This document shows positions 42,619 through 52,321 of a stretch of DNA of 64,000 nucleotides, piece after piece. The stretch is from CAVWGP01 sp963754645 (lineage in GTDB: Bacteria; Pseudomonadota; Alphaproteobacteria; Bin65): the NCBI GenBank assembly GCA_963754645.1, contig CAVWGP010000012.1:434001-498000 (forward strand), in the 5' to 3' direction. Below the pieces are notes generated by a model that did not search any database, was not told the origin of the DNA, and saw only the letters and a list, made by a program, of their open reading frames with translations. Each line of letters opens with the position of its first letter. Position 1 is the stretch's first letter. The position numbers and the translations under genes are program-made.

Positions 42619-43910
42619 CCGCCGCCCTCATCGCCTTTGCCATTCTGCTCGCGCTGATCTTCCTGCGCGTGCCGATCGCGTTCGCGATGACCGTGGTCGG
42701 GGTCGGCGGCTTCGTCTTGACGCGCGGCCCCGGTCCGGCGCTGGAACTTGTCGGTCAGGTCGCGCGCCAGACCGTGCTGACTTCCGAGCTTTCGGTGGTT
42801 CCGCTGTTTATCCTGATGGGCAATTTCGTCGCCCGCTCGCGTCTCGCGCTCGAACTCTACGACGCCGCGCATGCCTTTGTCGGCCATTTTCGCGGCGGGC
42901 TGGCGATGGCGACGATCATCGCCTGCGGCGCCTTCAGCTCGGTTTGCGGCTCGAGCCTCGCCACCGCGGCGACGATGGTGAACGTCTCGCTGCCGGCGAT
43001 GCGCAAGAAAGGCTACGCCACCTCGCTCGCCGCCGCCTCGGTCGCGGCCGGGGGCACGCTCGGCAATCTGATCCCGCCCGGCACCGTCACGGTGCTCTAC
43101 GGCATCATGACCAACACGAATATCGGACACCTTTTCATCGCCAGCATCATTCCGGGCCTGCTCGCCGTTCTGCTGCTGCTGGGGGCGATCGCGCTCGCGA
43201 CCTATTTCAATCCGGCGCTTGGCCCCGCCGACCGGCGCGCGCCGTGGCCCGAGCGGCTGCGCGCGCTGTTGAAGGTCTGGGGCCTGCTGGTGCTGTTCGC
43301 GCTGGTCATGGGCGGAATCTATCTCGGCGTTTTCACCACCACCGAGGCGGCCGGCATCGGCGCTTTCGGCGGATTCCTGTTCGCGCTGGCCAAGGGAACC
43401 ATGACGTGGCGCAGCCTCCGCGACACGCTGGCCGCGACCGCGATCACCTCGTCGGCGCTTTTCTTCGTGCTGATCGGCGCCATGATCCTCGCCAATTTCG
43501 TCGACGCCGCCGGACTTTCCGCCGCGATCACGAAAGGGCTCACATCGCTCGACCTGCCGCCGCTCGCGGTGATCGGCCTCATCGTCCTGATTTATCTGCT
43601 GCTCGGCACCGCGCTCGAAGGCGTCTCGATCGTGCTGCTGACGGTGCCGATTTTCCTGCCGGTCGTGACCGGGCTCGGCCTCAGCCCGATCTGGTTCGGC
43701 ATTCTCGTCATCGTCGTGACCGAGATCAGCCTGATCTCGCCGCCGGTCGGACTCAACTACTCGATCATCTCGAACATGGTCCCGGACATTCCGGAGCGCG
43801 AGATCATCAAGGGCCTCTACCCATTTCTCGTGGCGGAGCTCATTCTGGTGGCGATTCTGACGGCGTTTCCGTCGATCACGCTGCTGCTGGTGCCCTCGCC
43901 GATCCGCTGA
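42615..43910 (+). CDS. TRAP transporter large permease (DctM family)
   Basis: 431 residues with a GTG start and about twelve hydrophobic segments. Family landmarks: LTSELSVVPLFILMGNFVAR, CGSSLATAATMVNVSLPAMR, GGTLGNLIPPGTVTVLYGIM, and ISPPVGLNYSIISNMVPD near the C-terminus. Intact, unlike its small-permease partner. It completes the third TRAP system of the window. Confidence 0.93.
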   Translation: MTAALIAFAILLALIFLRVPIAFAMTVVGVGGFVLTRGPGPALELVGQVARQTVLTSELSVVPLFILMGNFVARSRLALELYDAAHAFVGHFRGGLAMATIIACGAFSSVCGSSLATAATMVNVSLPAMRKKGYATSLAAASVAAGGTLGNLIPPGTVTVLYGIMTNTNIGHLFIASIIPGLLAVLLLLGAIALATYFNPALGPADRRAPWPERLRALLKVWGLLVLFALVMGGIYLGVFTTTEAAGIGAFGGFLFALAKGTMTWRSLRDTLAATAITSSALFFVLIGAMILANFVDAAGLSAAITKGLTSLDLPPLAVIGLIVLIYLLLGTALEGVSIVLLTVPIFLPVVTGLGLSPIWFGILVIVVTEISLISPPVGLNYSIISNMVPDIPEREIIKGLYPFLVAELILVAILTAFPSITLLLVPSPIR

Positions 43911-43919
43911 ACCGCGCCG

Positions 43920-44900
43920 CTACGCGGTCGCGGATTTGCGATAGGCGTGATTGGCGTCGAAGCGGGCGGTGATGTAGTCGCCCCAGATCGCGCGCGGATA
44001 GCGCGGCGGATTGCCGGGCCCGTGGCACGTCGGCAAGCACTCCACCACGGTGTCGAAATCGGGATCGAAGAAGAATGCCAGCGAATAGCGGTCGCGGCCC
44101 TTGGGATTGAGCACGCGATGCTGGGTCGAAACGAAGCGGTCGTTGGTCCAACGCATCAGCATATCGCCGGCATTGACCACGGCGGTTCCCGGCATGCGGG
44201 GAGCGTCGATCCAGCGGCCGTCGCGCCGCCGCACTTGCAACCCGCCGGCGTCGTCTTGCGTCACGATCGTCAGAAATCCGAAATCGCTGTGCGGTGCCGC
44301 GCCGTAAACGTCGTCGGGTCGCGGCTCCGGCGCCGGGGGATAATGCAGCGCGCGGATAAACGCCATCGGTCGCTTGAAGCACGCGCCAAGCCGGCCGTCG
44401 GGCAGATCGAGCGCGGCTTCGAACAACTCCACCAGTCGAAAGCCGAGTTGCGCCGCCTCGGCGTAGTACGCGCCCATCGCGGGACGCAGCGACGCCGGGC
44501 GCGCCGGCCATTGGTTGGGTCCGTGCAGCGGCTTGTGCATGAGAACGTCGGGATCGTCGGGTGCCAGATCGCTGCCGATCAGAAACAATTCGCTGAGGTT
44601 GGCACGCTTGGCCTCGACGCGATGCTGATCGCCCATCGGCATGTAGCCGCGATGGGCCGGGCCGATCTTGAGCGCCAGCTTCTCCGCCATGGGGAGCGCG
44701 AAAAACTCGCGCCCGGCCGCGAGGCCGCGATCGACGGCGGCATCGTCGAGGCCGTGATTGGCGATGCCGAAAAAGCCGATCGTTTCGAGCGCGAGCGCGA
44801 TCGCCCGCGCCGTTTCGGCCTTGGCGCCATGCGCCCCGGCGCGGAACGGCGCCAAATCGATGACGGGAATGTCGCCGGCCTGTCGTACGATGCTTGCCAT
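43920..44900 (-). CDS. 2-oxoglutarate/Fe(II) oxygenase, isopenicillin N synthase family
   Basis: About 326 residues of the 2OG-Fe(II) dioxygenase fold. Iron ligands are His and Asp in GAAPHSDFGFLTI and a distal His in STQHRVLNPKG. The 2-oxoglutarate-binding RxS is in DRYSLAFFFDPDF. The N-terminal DIN-type domain starts MASIVRQAGDIPVIDLAPFR. I used the Met at 44900 in preference to an upstream one. It is divergent from the XRE regulator at 45048, suggesting that regulator controls it. The substrate could be a small heterocycle or amino acid. Confidence 0.9.
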   Translation of the reverse strand: MASIVRQAGDIPVIDLAPFRAGAHGAKAETARAIALALETIGFFGIANHGLDDAAVDRGLAAGREFFALPMAEKLALKIGPAHRGYMPMGDQHRVEAKRANLSELFLIGSDLAPDDPDVLMHKPLHGPNQWPARPASLRPAMGAYYAEAAQLGFRLVELFEAALDLPDGRLGACFKRPMAFIRALHYPPAPEPRPDDVYGAAPHSDFGFLTIVTQDDAGGLQVRRRDGRWIDAPRMPGTAVVNAGDMLMRWTNDRFVSTQHRVLNPKGRDRYSLAFFFDPDFDTVVECLPTCHGPGNPPRYPRAIWGDYITARFDANHAYRKSATA

Positions 44901-44963
44901 GATGAAGACCTTCGCCAGCCGCGGCCCACGCACGTTTCAAATGCAACGCCAACGAAACACTGC

Positions 44964-44981
44964 TTGACACACCTCCGTCAA
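44964..44981. promoter_or_regulatory. Inverted repeat between oxygenase and XRE regulator
   Basis: TTGAC and GTCAA arms separated by 8 nt, midway in the 147-nt divergent gap. The left arm plus the next base spells TTGACA. A plausible operator for the adjacent XRE protein; no -10 element is clear. Confidence 0.35.
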
Positions 44982-45047
44982 CCCCGAAAGATGCCGGCCA
45001 AGGGATCGGCACAGCGCGAATTTCATGAACGAAACGGCACGGCCGCG

Positions 45048-45653
45048 ATGACCAAAAAAGATGGCGCCTTTGCCCGCCCGCAATTGCGCGACCTTGGCCG
45101 CCAGATCCGCATCCTGCGCGAGCGGCGCGGGCTTTCGCTCAACCGGCTGGCGCGCCAGAGCGGCGTGAGCGTCACTGGCATCCGCAACATCGAATTGGGC
45201 CGCGCCAATTCCGGCCTGCTGACCGTGGTCGCAATTCTCGACGTGCTCGGGGTCTCGATCGACGAACTTGTCGGCATGGCGCGGCGCGCCGGCAAAACCG
45301 TATTCGTGTCGCGCGCATCCGCGAAGCACACGGAGCCGTTGCAACGCCAGCTCAGCGAAATCTACCGGCCCAATATTCGCGGGCGCATCGTCGCCCTGCC
45401 CGCCGCGACCGACATGCTCACGGCGCGCAAGGCCGACGCGGGCGCGCATTTCGGCTTCGTGATCGAGGGCCGGCTGCGCATCGCGCTGGGCGATGCCACG
45501 ACGCGCGATCTGGCCGCCGGCGATTCGTTTCACATCGCCGACCTGCCGCCGCGCGCCATCGCGAATACCGGCGACGGCGCCGCGCGCGTCCTGTGGGTGA
45601 AGGACGGCGGCGCCGAGGGCCGGATCGAAAGCACGATCGAGCGGGGACACTGA
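45048..45653 (+). CDS. XRE family regulator with C-terminal cupin domain
   Basis: 201 residues: an HTH (LRERRGLSLNRLARQSGVSV, then GIRNIELGRANSGLLTVVAI) and a cupin-like sensing domain (HFGFVIEGRLRIALGDA, then LAAGDSFHIADLPPRAIANT). Such XRE-cupin proteins usually repress a local catabolic operon and sense its substrate. It ends 6 nt before hyuA, so it is probably co-transcribed with it. Confidence 0.88.
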   Translation: MTKKDGAFARPQLRDLGRQIRILRERRGLSLNRLARQSGVSVTGIRNIELGRANSGLLTVVAILDVLGVSIDELVGMARRAGKTVFVSRASAKHTEPLQRQLSEIYRPNIRGRIVALPAATDMLTARKADAGAHFGFVIEGRLRIALGDATTRDLAAGDSFHIADLPPRAIANTGDGAARVLWVKDGGAEGRIESTIERGH

Positions 45654-45659
45654 GCGGCA

Positions 45660-47812
45660 ATGAACGGCAAGCAGCGTCGTTATGTCGTCGCCACCGATGT
45701 CGGCGGCACCTGCACCGACACGATCGTGTTCGCCGCGGGCGAGCCGGTTCACATCGGCAAGGCGCTCTCGACGCCGCCCGATTCGCCGATCGGCGTGATC
45801 GATTCGGTGCGCGACTGCGGTCAAGACGATGGGACTTTCGCTGACGGAGCTGTTCGCGCAGACGCATCTTTTCGTGCACGGCTCGACCGTCGTCGACAAC
45901 ACGATCCTGACCCGCGACGGCGCCGCGGACGGGGCTGATCACGACCGCCGGCTTCGAGGATACGCTTCTGGTCACGCGCGGCGCCTATGGCCGCTGGGGC
46001 GGCTTGCCCGAGGACGCATCAAGCATCCGGTGAAGACCGAGCGCGCGGCGCCGCTGGTCCGAGCCGACTGGATTCGTCGGCGTCGCCGAGCGCGTCGACT
46101 ACAAGGGCGCCGTGGTTCGCGACCTCGACGAAGCGGCGGCCGAAGCGGCGATGCGATTCCTGGTCGATGAAAAGGGCGTCGAGGCGATCGCCGTCTCGCT
46201 TCCTCTGGTCGTTCTACAATCCGGCGCACGAGCGCCGCGTGCGCGAGCATACTCCGAGCGCATCGCGCCGGACGTGTACGTCACGCTGTCGAGCGAGATC
46301 GCGCCGGTTCCGGGCGAATACGAACGCACGTCGACGACCGTCGATCAACGCCTATGCCGGCCGCATCACGCGAAACTATCTGTCACGGCTTGCAGAGCCT
46401 GCTGGCCGACAACGGCTATGCCGGCCCGGTCATGGTCATGCAGGGCTATGGCGGCTCTGCTGCCGGCGAAAGAGGCCGCCGAGCGCGCGGTCGGCATGCT
46501 CGAATGCGGTCCGGCGGCCGGCGTGATCGGCAGCCGCGTTCCTCGGCGAGCTGCTCGGCGACACCGACGTCATCGCCGCCGACATGGGCGGCACGACGTT
46601 CAAGGTCGAGCGTGATCCAGGACGGCGAGATCGAGTACGCGCGCGAGCCGATGGTCGACCGTTTTCACTACGTGGCGCCGAAGATCGAAGTCGTCTCGAT
46701 CGGCGCCGGCGGCGGCAGCATCGTCTCGCTGGACCGGAAGCACGAAGACGCCCGCCGTCGGTCCGCGCATCGCCGGCGCCCGGCCGGGCCCGATCTGCTA
46801 CGGCCAGGGCGGCGCCGAGCCCACGCTCACCGACGTGCTGCATGCTGATCGGCTACATGGATCCCGACATTTTCCTGGGCGGCACGATGAAGCTCGATCG
46901 CGACGGGCGCGCGCCGGTCTTCGACGACAAGATCGCGCGAGCCGCTCGGCATGCCGGTCGAGGAGGCCGCATTCGGCATCTATCGCGTCGCGTGCGCGCA
47001 GATCACCGATCTGATCCACGAGATCACGGTCGAGCGCGGCCTCGATCCGCGCGACTTCGTCCTGCACGCATTCGGCGGCAGCTGCGGCATGCTGTGCGGC
47101 ATGTTCGGCGCCGGAGCTCAACGTGCAGCCGCATCGTCGTGCCCTATACCGCTTCGGTCAACTGCGCGTTCGGCCTGGTCGTCGGCCGACATCGTGCATG
47201 AATACTCGGCCACGAAGACCTTGGCCGGTGCCCGCGCCGGCCGGCGGAAATCAACGCGATCTATCGCGCCGATGATCGAGCGGGCGCGCAACGAGCTCGC
47301 GGGCGAAGGCTTCTCACGGCGATCGCATCGGAGCTCGACTGGTCGGTCGATCTCCGCTATTCGCGCCAGGTGCACGAAGTGACGACCCTGGTGCGCGGCC
47401 GCGACGCCGCTCGACGAAGCCGGCGTTCAAGCGCAACTGGTCGACGATTTCGAGGCGCTCTACGAGCGCAAATACGGCAAGGGCTCGGCGCTGTCGCGAG
47501 GCCGGCATCGAGATGACGGCGTTCCGGCTGACCGCGCGCGGCCTGATGGCGCGGCCGAGCATCGAGCCGCTGCCGCTCGAGCGGCGCTTCGCCGGACCGC
47601 GCCCGCATCGGGCGGCGCACGATTTTCGTCGAGGCCGCGCAACGGCATGGCGGAGGCCGACATCTACGATTTCAGCGAGCTCGAGCCCGGCAATGCCGTG
47701 CCCGGGCCGGCGGTCATCCACACGCCGATCACCACCATCGTGCTCGCAGGCGAAGCAGACCGGCCGGATGGACGCCTATCGCAACGTCGTCGATCGAATT
47801 CGCCGACGCTGA
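45660..47812 (+). pseudogene. Hydantoinase A / acetone-carboxylase beta-like subunit (HyuA), multiply frameshifted
   Basis: A full-length HyuA of about 700 residues can be rebuilt only by removing about 27 single extra bases. The start reads MNGKQRRYVVATDVGGTCTD, the ASKHA-type nucleotide loop of the family. Later pieces in rotating frames include HLFVHGSTVVDNTILTRDG, PVPGEYERTSTTV, MVMQGYGG, DVIAADMGGTTFKV, ITVERGLDPRDFVLHAFGGS and ASVNCAFGLV. All fit N-methylhydantoinase/acetophenone carboxylase subunits that hydrolyse ATP to activate a ring carbonyl. Codon use between the breaks is normal and no stretch has decayed. The literal sequence encodes no intact product. Confidence 0.85.
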
Positions 47813-47820
47813 GGCCAGCC

Positions 47821-49662
47821 ATGGACCCGATCACCTTTTCGATCATCCGCCATCGCCTGTTTCGCGTCGTCGACGAGGCGGTCATCACGCTGAAGCACGT
47901 GTCCGGCAGCGCGATCACCAATGAGGGCCACGACCTCATGGTCTCGCTCTATCGCGCCGACGGCTCGCTGCTGATGGGCGGGGTCGGCTTCCTCCACCAT
48001 CTGACCAGCGCCGCCGAGGCCTGCAAGGCGATCATCCGCCGCTTCGAGGGCCAGATCAACGAAGGCGACGTCTATCTCCTGAACGATCCCGTACACCGCG
48101 GCGCTGCACACCTCGGACATCTATCTGGTATCGCCGATCCATCACGCGGGACAGCTCGTCGCCTGGAGCGCGTGCTTCGTCCACGTCTACGACATCGGCG
48201 CGATGAACCCCGGCGGCTTCAGCCCGGACTCGCAGGACATCTTCACCGAAGGCTTCAGCTCGCCCGGCATTGAAGCTCGTCGACCGCGGCGAGTTGCGCC
48301 AGGACGTGCTGCGACACGTTGCTCAACATGGTGCGCTCGCCCGGAAATGGTGGCGCTCGACATGCGCTCGATGATCGCGTGCAACAACGTCGCGCAGCGA
48401 GCGGATGCTCGCGCTGATCGAGAAATACGGCTACGCGACCGTCGACGAGGCCTGCCTGACGCTGATCGAGCAATCGGAGAAGCTGCTGCGCGCGCGGCTT
48501 GCGCGAGCTGCCCGACGGGCAATGGCAATCGCGCCAATACATGGACGTGAAGGGCGAGATCGGCGAAGGTCTGCCTGACCATGACCAAGGCGGGCGACTA
48601 CGCTCACGTTCGATTTCACCGGATCAGCGCCGCAATCGAAATACGCGCGTCAACTGCACGAAGTGGGCGTCGCTCGGCGGCCTGTTCGCGCCGCTGTTCC
48701 CGCTGCTGTGCTACGACATCACCTGGAACGAAGGCGTCATCCGGCCGATCACGATGATCGCGCCGGAAGGCACGATCGTGAACTGCGCGCGGCCGGCGCC
48801 GGTGTCGGTCGCGACCGTCGGTGCCATCCAGTCGGTCAACAACGCCGCCTGCGCGACGATCGGCAAGATGCTCGCCGCGAGCGAGAAATACGCGCAAGGA
48901 GGCGACCGCGGTTTGGCACGCCAACCATTTCGCGATCTTCATGTTCGGCACCAACCAGCGCGGCGGCCAATCGATCGGCATCCTGACCGAGACCTTCGCC
49001 GGCGCCGGCGGCGCGCGCACCTTCGCCGATGGCGTCGATATCGGCGGCGAGATCCCCAATCCGATTTCGCGCATGGCGAACGTCGAGACGATGGAGAGCA
49101 TCTTTCCGATCCGTTACCTGTTCCGCCGGCGCCTGGTCGACTCCGGCGGTCCCGGCCGCTATCGCGGCGGCACTCGGCGGCGAAATCGCGATCGCGCCGC
49201 ACGACGCGCCCGATGGCGGCATGCATTACGTGGTCTCGGGCAAGGGCGCCAAGTTTCCGATGAGCGAAGGCCTCGGCGGCGGCTATCCGGGCGCGCCCAA
49301 CCGCTATGTCTGGGTCCACAACAACGAGGTCGGCGACAAGCGCAACATGGATCCGTCCTTCGCGCAATCGATCGAGGAGATGCCCGGGCGCAACGAGGAC
49401 ATTTCCTGGGGCGTGTTTCCGCTGATGGGCAAGGACGCGCTGTACGTGCGCTGGAACGGCGGCGGCGGTTTCGGCGATCCGCTCGAGCGCGTCCCCGAGC
49501 AAGTCGGCGCCGACATAACCGGCCGGTTGCGTCAGTCGCGAGACCGCGCGCAAGGTCTATGGCGTCGTCGCCGACGGCAACGGCGCGGTCGATCTCGCGG
49601 CGACGAAGGCCTTGCGGCAGGAGATTCGCGGTACCCGCATGGACCGGAGAGCGGCGGAATGA
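47821..49662 (+). pseudogene. Hydantoinase B / acetone-carboxylase alpha-like subunit (HyuB), multiply frameshifted
   Basis: Starts cleanly (MDPITFSIIRHRLFRVVDEA) and keeps frame to about 48090. About a dozen single extra bases then rotate it. Recognisable parts: DIYLVSPIHHAGQLVAWSAC, MNPGGFSPDSQDIFTEGF, NCTKWASLGGLFAPLFPLLC, FMFGTNQRGGQSIG and GLGGGYPGAPNRYVWVHNNE. Expected size is about 600 residues. It would form the catalytic complex with HyuA and the gamma-like protein; the stop overlaps the next gene as ATGA. As written the gene is not translatable. Confidence 0.83.
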
Positions 49663-49940
49663 GCCGCTCGATCGCCGCCAATCTCGAAATTCGCGCCACC
49701 GCCGACGGCGACCGGATCGCTTGCCGATCCTGCGGCCATGCGCTGGCGCCGGCGGGCCAGCCCTGGAAGCGCCATGCCGTGCTGCGCGAAATGTCGATGA
49801 ACGGCGCCGGGGGCAAGGCCTATACCGGCGCGCAGGAAGCGTTGCTGCGTCAATTCGGCTGCCCGAAATGCGGCGCCCTGCTCGACACCGAAATGGCCCT
49901 GCCGGGCGAGCCGTTCCTCGACGACATCGTGCGTGCATGA
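49659..49940 (+). CDS. Acetone/acetophenone carboxylase gamma-like zinc protein
   Basis: 93 residues with two zinc-knuckle pairs, CRSCGHALAP and FGCPKCGALLDTE, matching the small zinc-binding gamma subunit of acetone- and acetophenone-carboxylase complexes. ATG 49659 overlaps the HyuB stop, and its own stop overlaps the next ATG, so four genes are translationally coupled. Its presence points to the carboxylase branch of the HyuA/HyuB family, or to a hydantoinase that kept this subunit. Unlike the two large subunits it is intact. Confidence 0.75.
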   Translation: MSRSIAANLEIRATADGDRIACRSCGHALAPAGQPWKRHAVLREMSMNGAGGKAYTGAQEALLRQFGCPKCGALLDTEMALPGEPFLDDIVRA

Positions 49941-50563
49941 CACAAGCCACGAACCGCAAGGCCGCCGCGCGGCAACGAACCGGCTCGGGCTTGGCCCAAG
50001 GCGTCGCCAAGACAATCGGCGAGCGCCTGCGCAAGATCAGGCTTGGCCGCAACCTGACAATCAACAGTCTTGCGAAGCTCGCCCGCGTCCCGGCCAGCAC
50101 GATCAGCAAGATCGAAAACGGTTTGCTGAAGCCAAGCCTGGTCCATGCGATCAACCTCGCCACCGCGCTGAACGAAAATCTCGGTTTTCTCGTCGACCGC
50201 TACCGCGCCGAACCGCGGCGCATATCGATCGTTTATGCCAATCGGCGCGAGCGCCTCGAATATCCCGAGATGGGATTGACGCTCCATGATTTGAGCGGCC
50301 GCTTCAACGCCGGCGTGCTCGAAGCGCGCTACGGCATTCTCAATGCCGGCGCGCATTCGGGCCGCGCGATGATGACCCATCCCGGCGACGAAATATGCTG
50401 TGTCGTCAAAGGTTCGATCGCATTCCAGGTCGGCGACGAACGTTGGACATTGGCCGCCGGCGACACGATTCACTTCAAGAGCGACCGCCCGCATCGCTGG
50501 GAAAACGCGGCGCGCGGCCGTACCGAGGTCGTATGGGTGTTCTCCGACGGATTGTCGTTCTAA
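49937..50563 (+). CDS. XRE family regulator with C-terminal cupin domain
   Basis: 208 residues: HTH in LRKIRLGRNLTINSLAKLAR then VPASTISKIENGLLKPSL, and a cupin (MMTHPGDEICCVVKGSIAFQ, LAAGDTIHFKSDRPHRWENA). Overlaps the gamma-like gene by 4 nt. This is the second XRE-cupin protein of the cluster; one may control the hydrolase genes and the other the transporter downstream. Confidence 0.9.
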   Translation: MTQATNRKAAARQRTGSGLAQGVAKTIGERLRKIRLGRNLTINSLAKLARVPASTISKIENGLLKPSLVHAINLATALNENLGFLVDRYRAEPRRISIVYANRRERLEYPEMGLTLHDLSGRFNAGVLEARYGILNAGAHSGRAMMTHPGDEICCVVKGSIAFQVGDERWTLAAGDTIHFKSDRPHRWENAARGRTEVVWVFSDGLSF

Positions 50564-50579
50564 GGAAAGCCGACGCGCC

Positions 50580-51275
50580 ATGCATCATGTGGAAATCCGC
50601 AGGGAAATCGTCGACCGCGTGCTGGCGCGGCGGCGGCGCTATCATCTGTTCGACGCGCTCGATCCGGCGAAATCGGCGCTCGCCGTCATCGACATGCAAA
50701 GCGCATTCGTCGAACCGGGCTCGCCCGCCGAGGTGCCGCCGGCGCGCGGCATTATCGCGAACATCAATCGCCTCGCCGGCCAAATCCGCGCGCTCGGCGG
50801 AACGGTGATCTGGGTAACGCATGCCAATATCCATACCCGCGCCGGCAGCGATTGGGGCATGTTCTTCGACAACTTCGTCGCCGCCGACGTCCGCCAGCGG
50901 ACCATCGAAAGCCTTGCGCCCAGCGCGCCCGGGCAAAAAGTCTGGCGCGAGATGAGCGTCGATCCGCGCGATATTCACGTCGTGAAGAATCGCTACAGCG
51001 CCCTGATCCCCGGCGCATCGAACCTGGAACGCATCCTGCGCGGCCTCGGCATCGAAAATCTGCTGGTCGCCGGCACCAAAACCAATGTGTGCTGCGAGGC
51101 GACGGGCCGCGATGCGATGATGATGGATTTTCGCGTCGTCATGGTCTCCGATTGCCTGGCGGCGCTGTCGGACGACGAGCATCGCGCCACGCTCGAGACT
51201 TTCATTCAGCAGTTCGGCGACGTGATGACCGGCGACGAAGCCGTCGCTGTCTTGAACGCGAAGCCGAACCGCTGA
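50580..51275 (+). CDS. Isochorismatase-family cysteine hydrolase
   Basis: 231 residues. The catalytic triad is visible: Asp in LAVIDMQSAFVEP, Lys in VVKNRYSALIPG, and nucleophilic Cys in TKTNVCCEATGRDAMMM. The preceding GT-rich loop gives the usual cis-peptide. Related enzymes hydrolyse N-carbamoylsarcosine, ureidoacrylate and biuret. Next to a HyuA/HyuB hydantoinase, an N-carbamoyl amino acid amidohydrolase role is attractive but inferred. The start at ATG 50580 follows a GGAAAGC. Confidence 0.88.
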   Translation: MHHVEIRREIVDRVLARRRRYHLFDALDPAKSALAVIDMQSAFVEPGSPAEVPPARGIIANINRLAGQIRALGGTVIWVTHANIHTRAGSDWGMFFDNFVAADVRQRTIESLAPSAPGQKVWREMSVDPRDIHVVKNRYSALIPGASNLERILRGLGIENLLVAGTKTNVCCEATGRDAMMMDFRVVMVSDCLAALSDDEHRATLETFIQQFGDVMTGDEAVAVLNAKPNR

Positions 51276-51321
51276 TCCCATCGCCGGTATCGGGCCGGTC
51301 CAACGAGGAGGAGGCTGAAGC

Positions 51322-52302
51322 ATGAAACGCATTCTTGTGTCGCTATCCGGTGCATTCGCCGCCGCCGCCATCGGTTTTGCCGCGCCCGCCGCAGCACAGC
51401 AGGAATTCAAGGTCGCCCTGGTCCTGCCCGGCCCGATCAGCGACGGCACGTTCAATTCCGCCGCGCATCAGGGCATCCAGGCCGCCGAGAAGAAATACAA
51501 GATCAAGGTATCGATCCAGGAGAACACCCAGTTCGCGCAGATCGAAAGCACGCTGACGCGCTATGCCCGCGAGGGCTACGACGTCGTCATCGGCCACGGT
51601 TTTCAATTCGCGGAGCCGGCCAAGAAGATTCACAAGAACTTTCCCAAGACCTGGTTCGTCGTCAATGCGGCCAAGGTCGCCGAAGGTCCCAACCTCGCGT
51701 CCTTCGACAATCGCTGGGGCGATGCCGGATACGTGGCCGGCGCCGTCGCGGCCACGATCAGCAAAACCGGCACGATCGGCCATATCGGCGGCATCCCGGT
51801 GCCGGTGATCCAGGAATATCAAGACGGTTTCGAGCGCGGCGCCAAGCGAATCCGGCCCGATATCAAGGTGCTCTCGGCCTTCGTCGGCTCGTTCTCCGAC
51901 ATCGCCAAGGGCAAGGAGATCACCCTGTCGCTGATCGAGCGCGGCGCCGACGTGGTCACGGCGACCGGCAACGAGAACGTCGTCGGCACGATTCAGGCCG
52001 CGAAGGAAAAGGGCGTCATGGCGATCGGAACCGCCTTCGATTCCGCCGCGCTCGCGCCCGACACGATCGTGACCACCGCGATCATCCGGATGGACGTGAA
52101 TATCGACATGGCGATCGGGCTCGTGACCGGCAAGAAGATCGAGCCCAAAAATTATTTGTTGGGCTTTAACGAGAACGGTCTGGGGCTCGCGGCCTATCGC
52201 AATTTCGAGAGCAAAATCCCGGCCGAAAGCAAAGCCAAGATCGCCCGGCTGATCGAGGACATCAAGGCGGGCAAGGTGGCCGACTTGCCGCCGATCCGCT
52301 AG
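51322..52302 (+). CDS. BMP family ABC transporter substrate-binding protein
   Basis: 326 residues with a Sec signal (LSGAFAAAAIGFAAPAAAQ) and no lipobox. BMP/Med family features: KVALVLPGPISDGTFNSAAH, EGYDVVIGHGFQFAEPAKK and GDAGYVAGAVAATISKTGTI. Characterised relatives bind purine nucleosides or related compounds. An AGGAGG lies before the ATG. It heads a complete importer with the ATPase and two permeases that follow. Confidence 0.9.
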   Translation: MKRILVSLSGAFAAAAIGFAAPAAAQQEFKVALVLPGPISDGTFNSAAHQGIQAAEKKYKIKVSIQENTQFAQIESTLTRYAREGYDVVIGHGFQFAEPAKKIHKNFPKTWFVVNAAKVAEGPNLASFDNRWGDAGYVAGAVAATISKTGTIGHIGGIPVPVIQEYQDGFERGAKRIRPDIKVLSAFVGSFSDIAKGKEITLSLIERGADVVTATGNENVVGTIQAAKEKGVMAIGTAFDSAALAPDTIVTTAIIRMDVNIDMAIGLVTGKKIEPKNYLLGFNENGLGLAAYRNFESKIPAESKAKIARLIEDIKAGKVADLPPIR

Positions 52303-52321
52303 GCGCGCCGCAAGAAGACGA

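Noticed and set aside
45660..49662. Programmed ribosomal frameshifting in hyuA/hyuB
   Set aside because: About 40 sites in 3.8 kb without a shared slippery sequence or downstream stop context cannot be programmed shifts in a bacterium.
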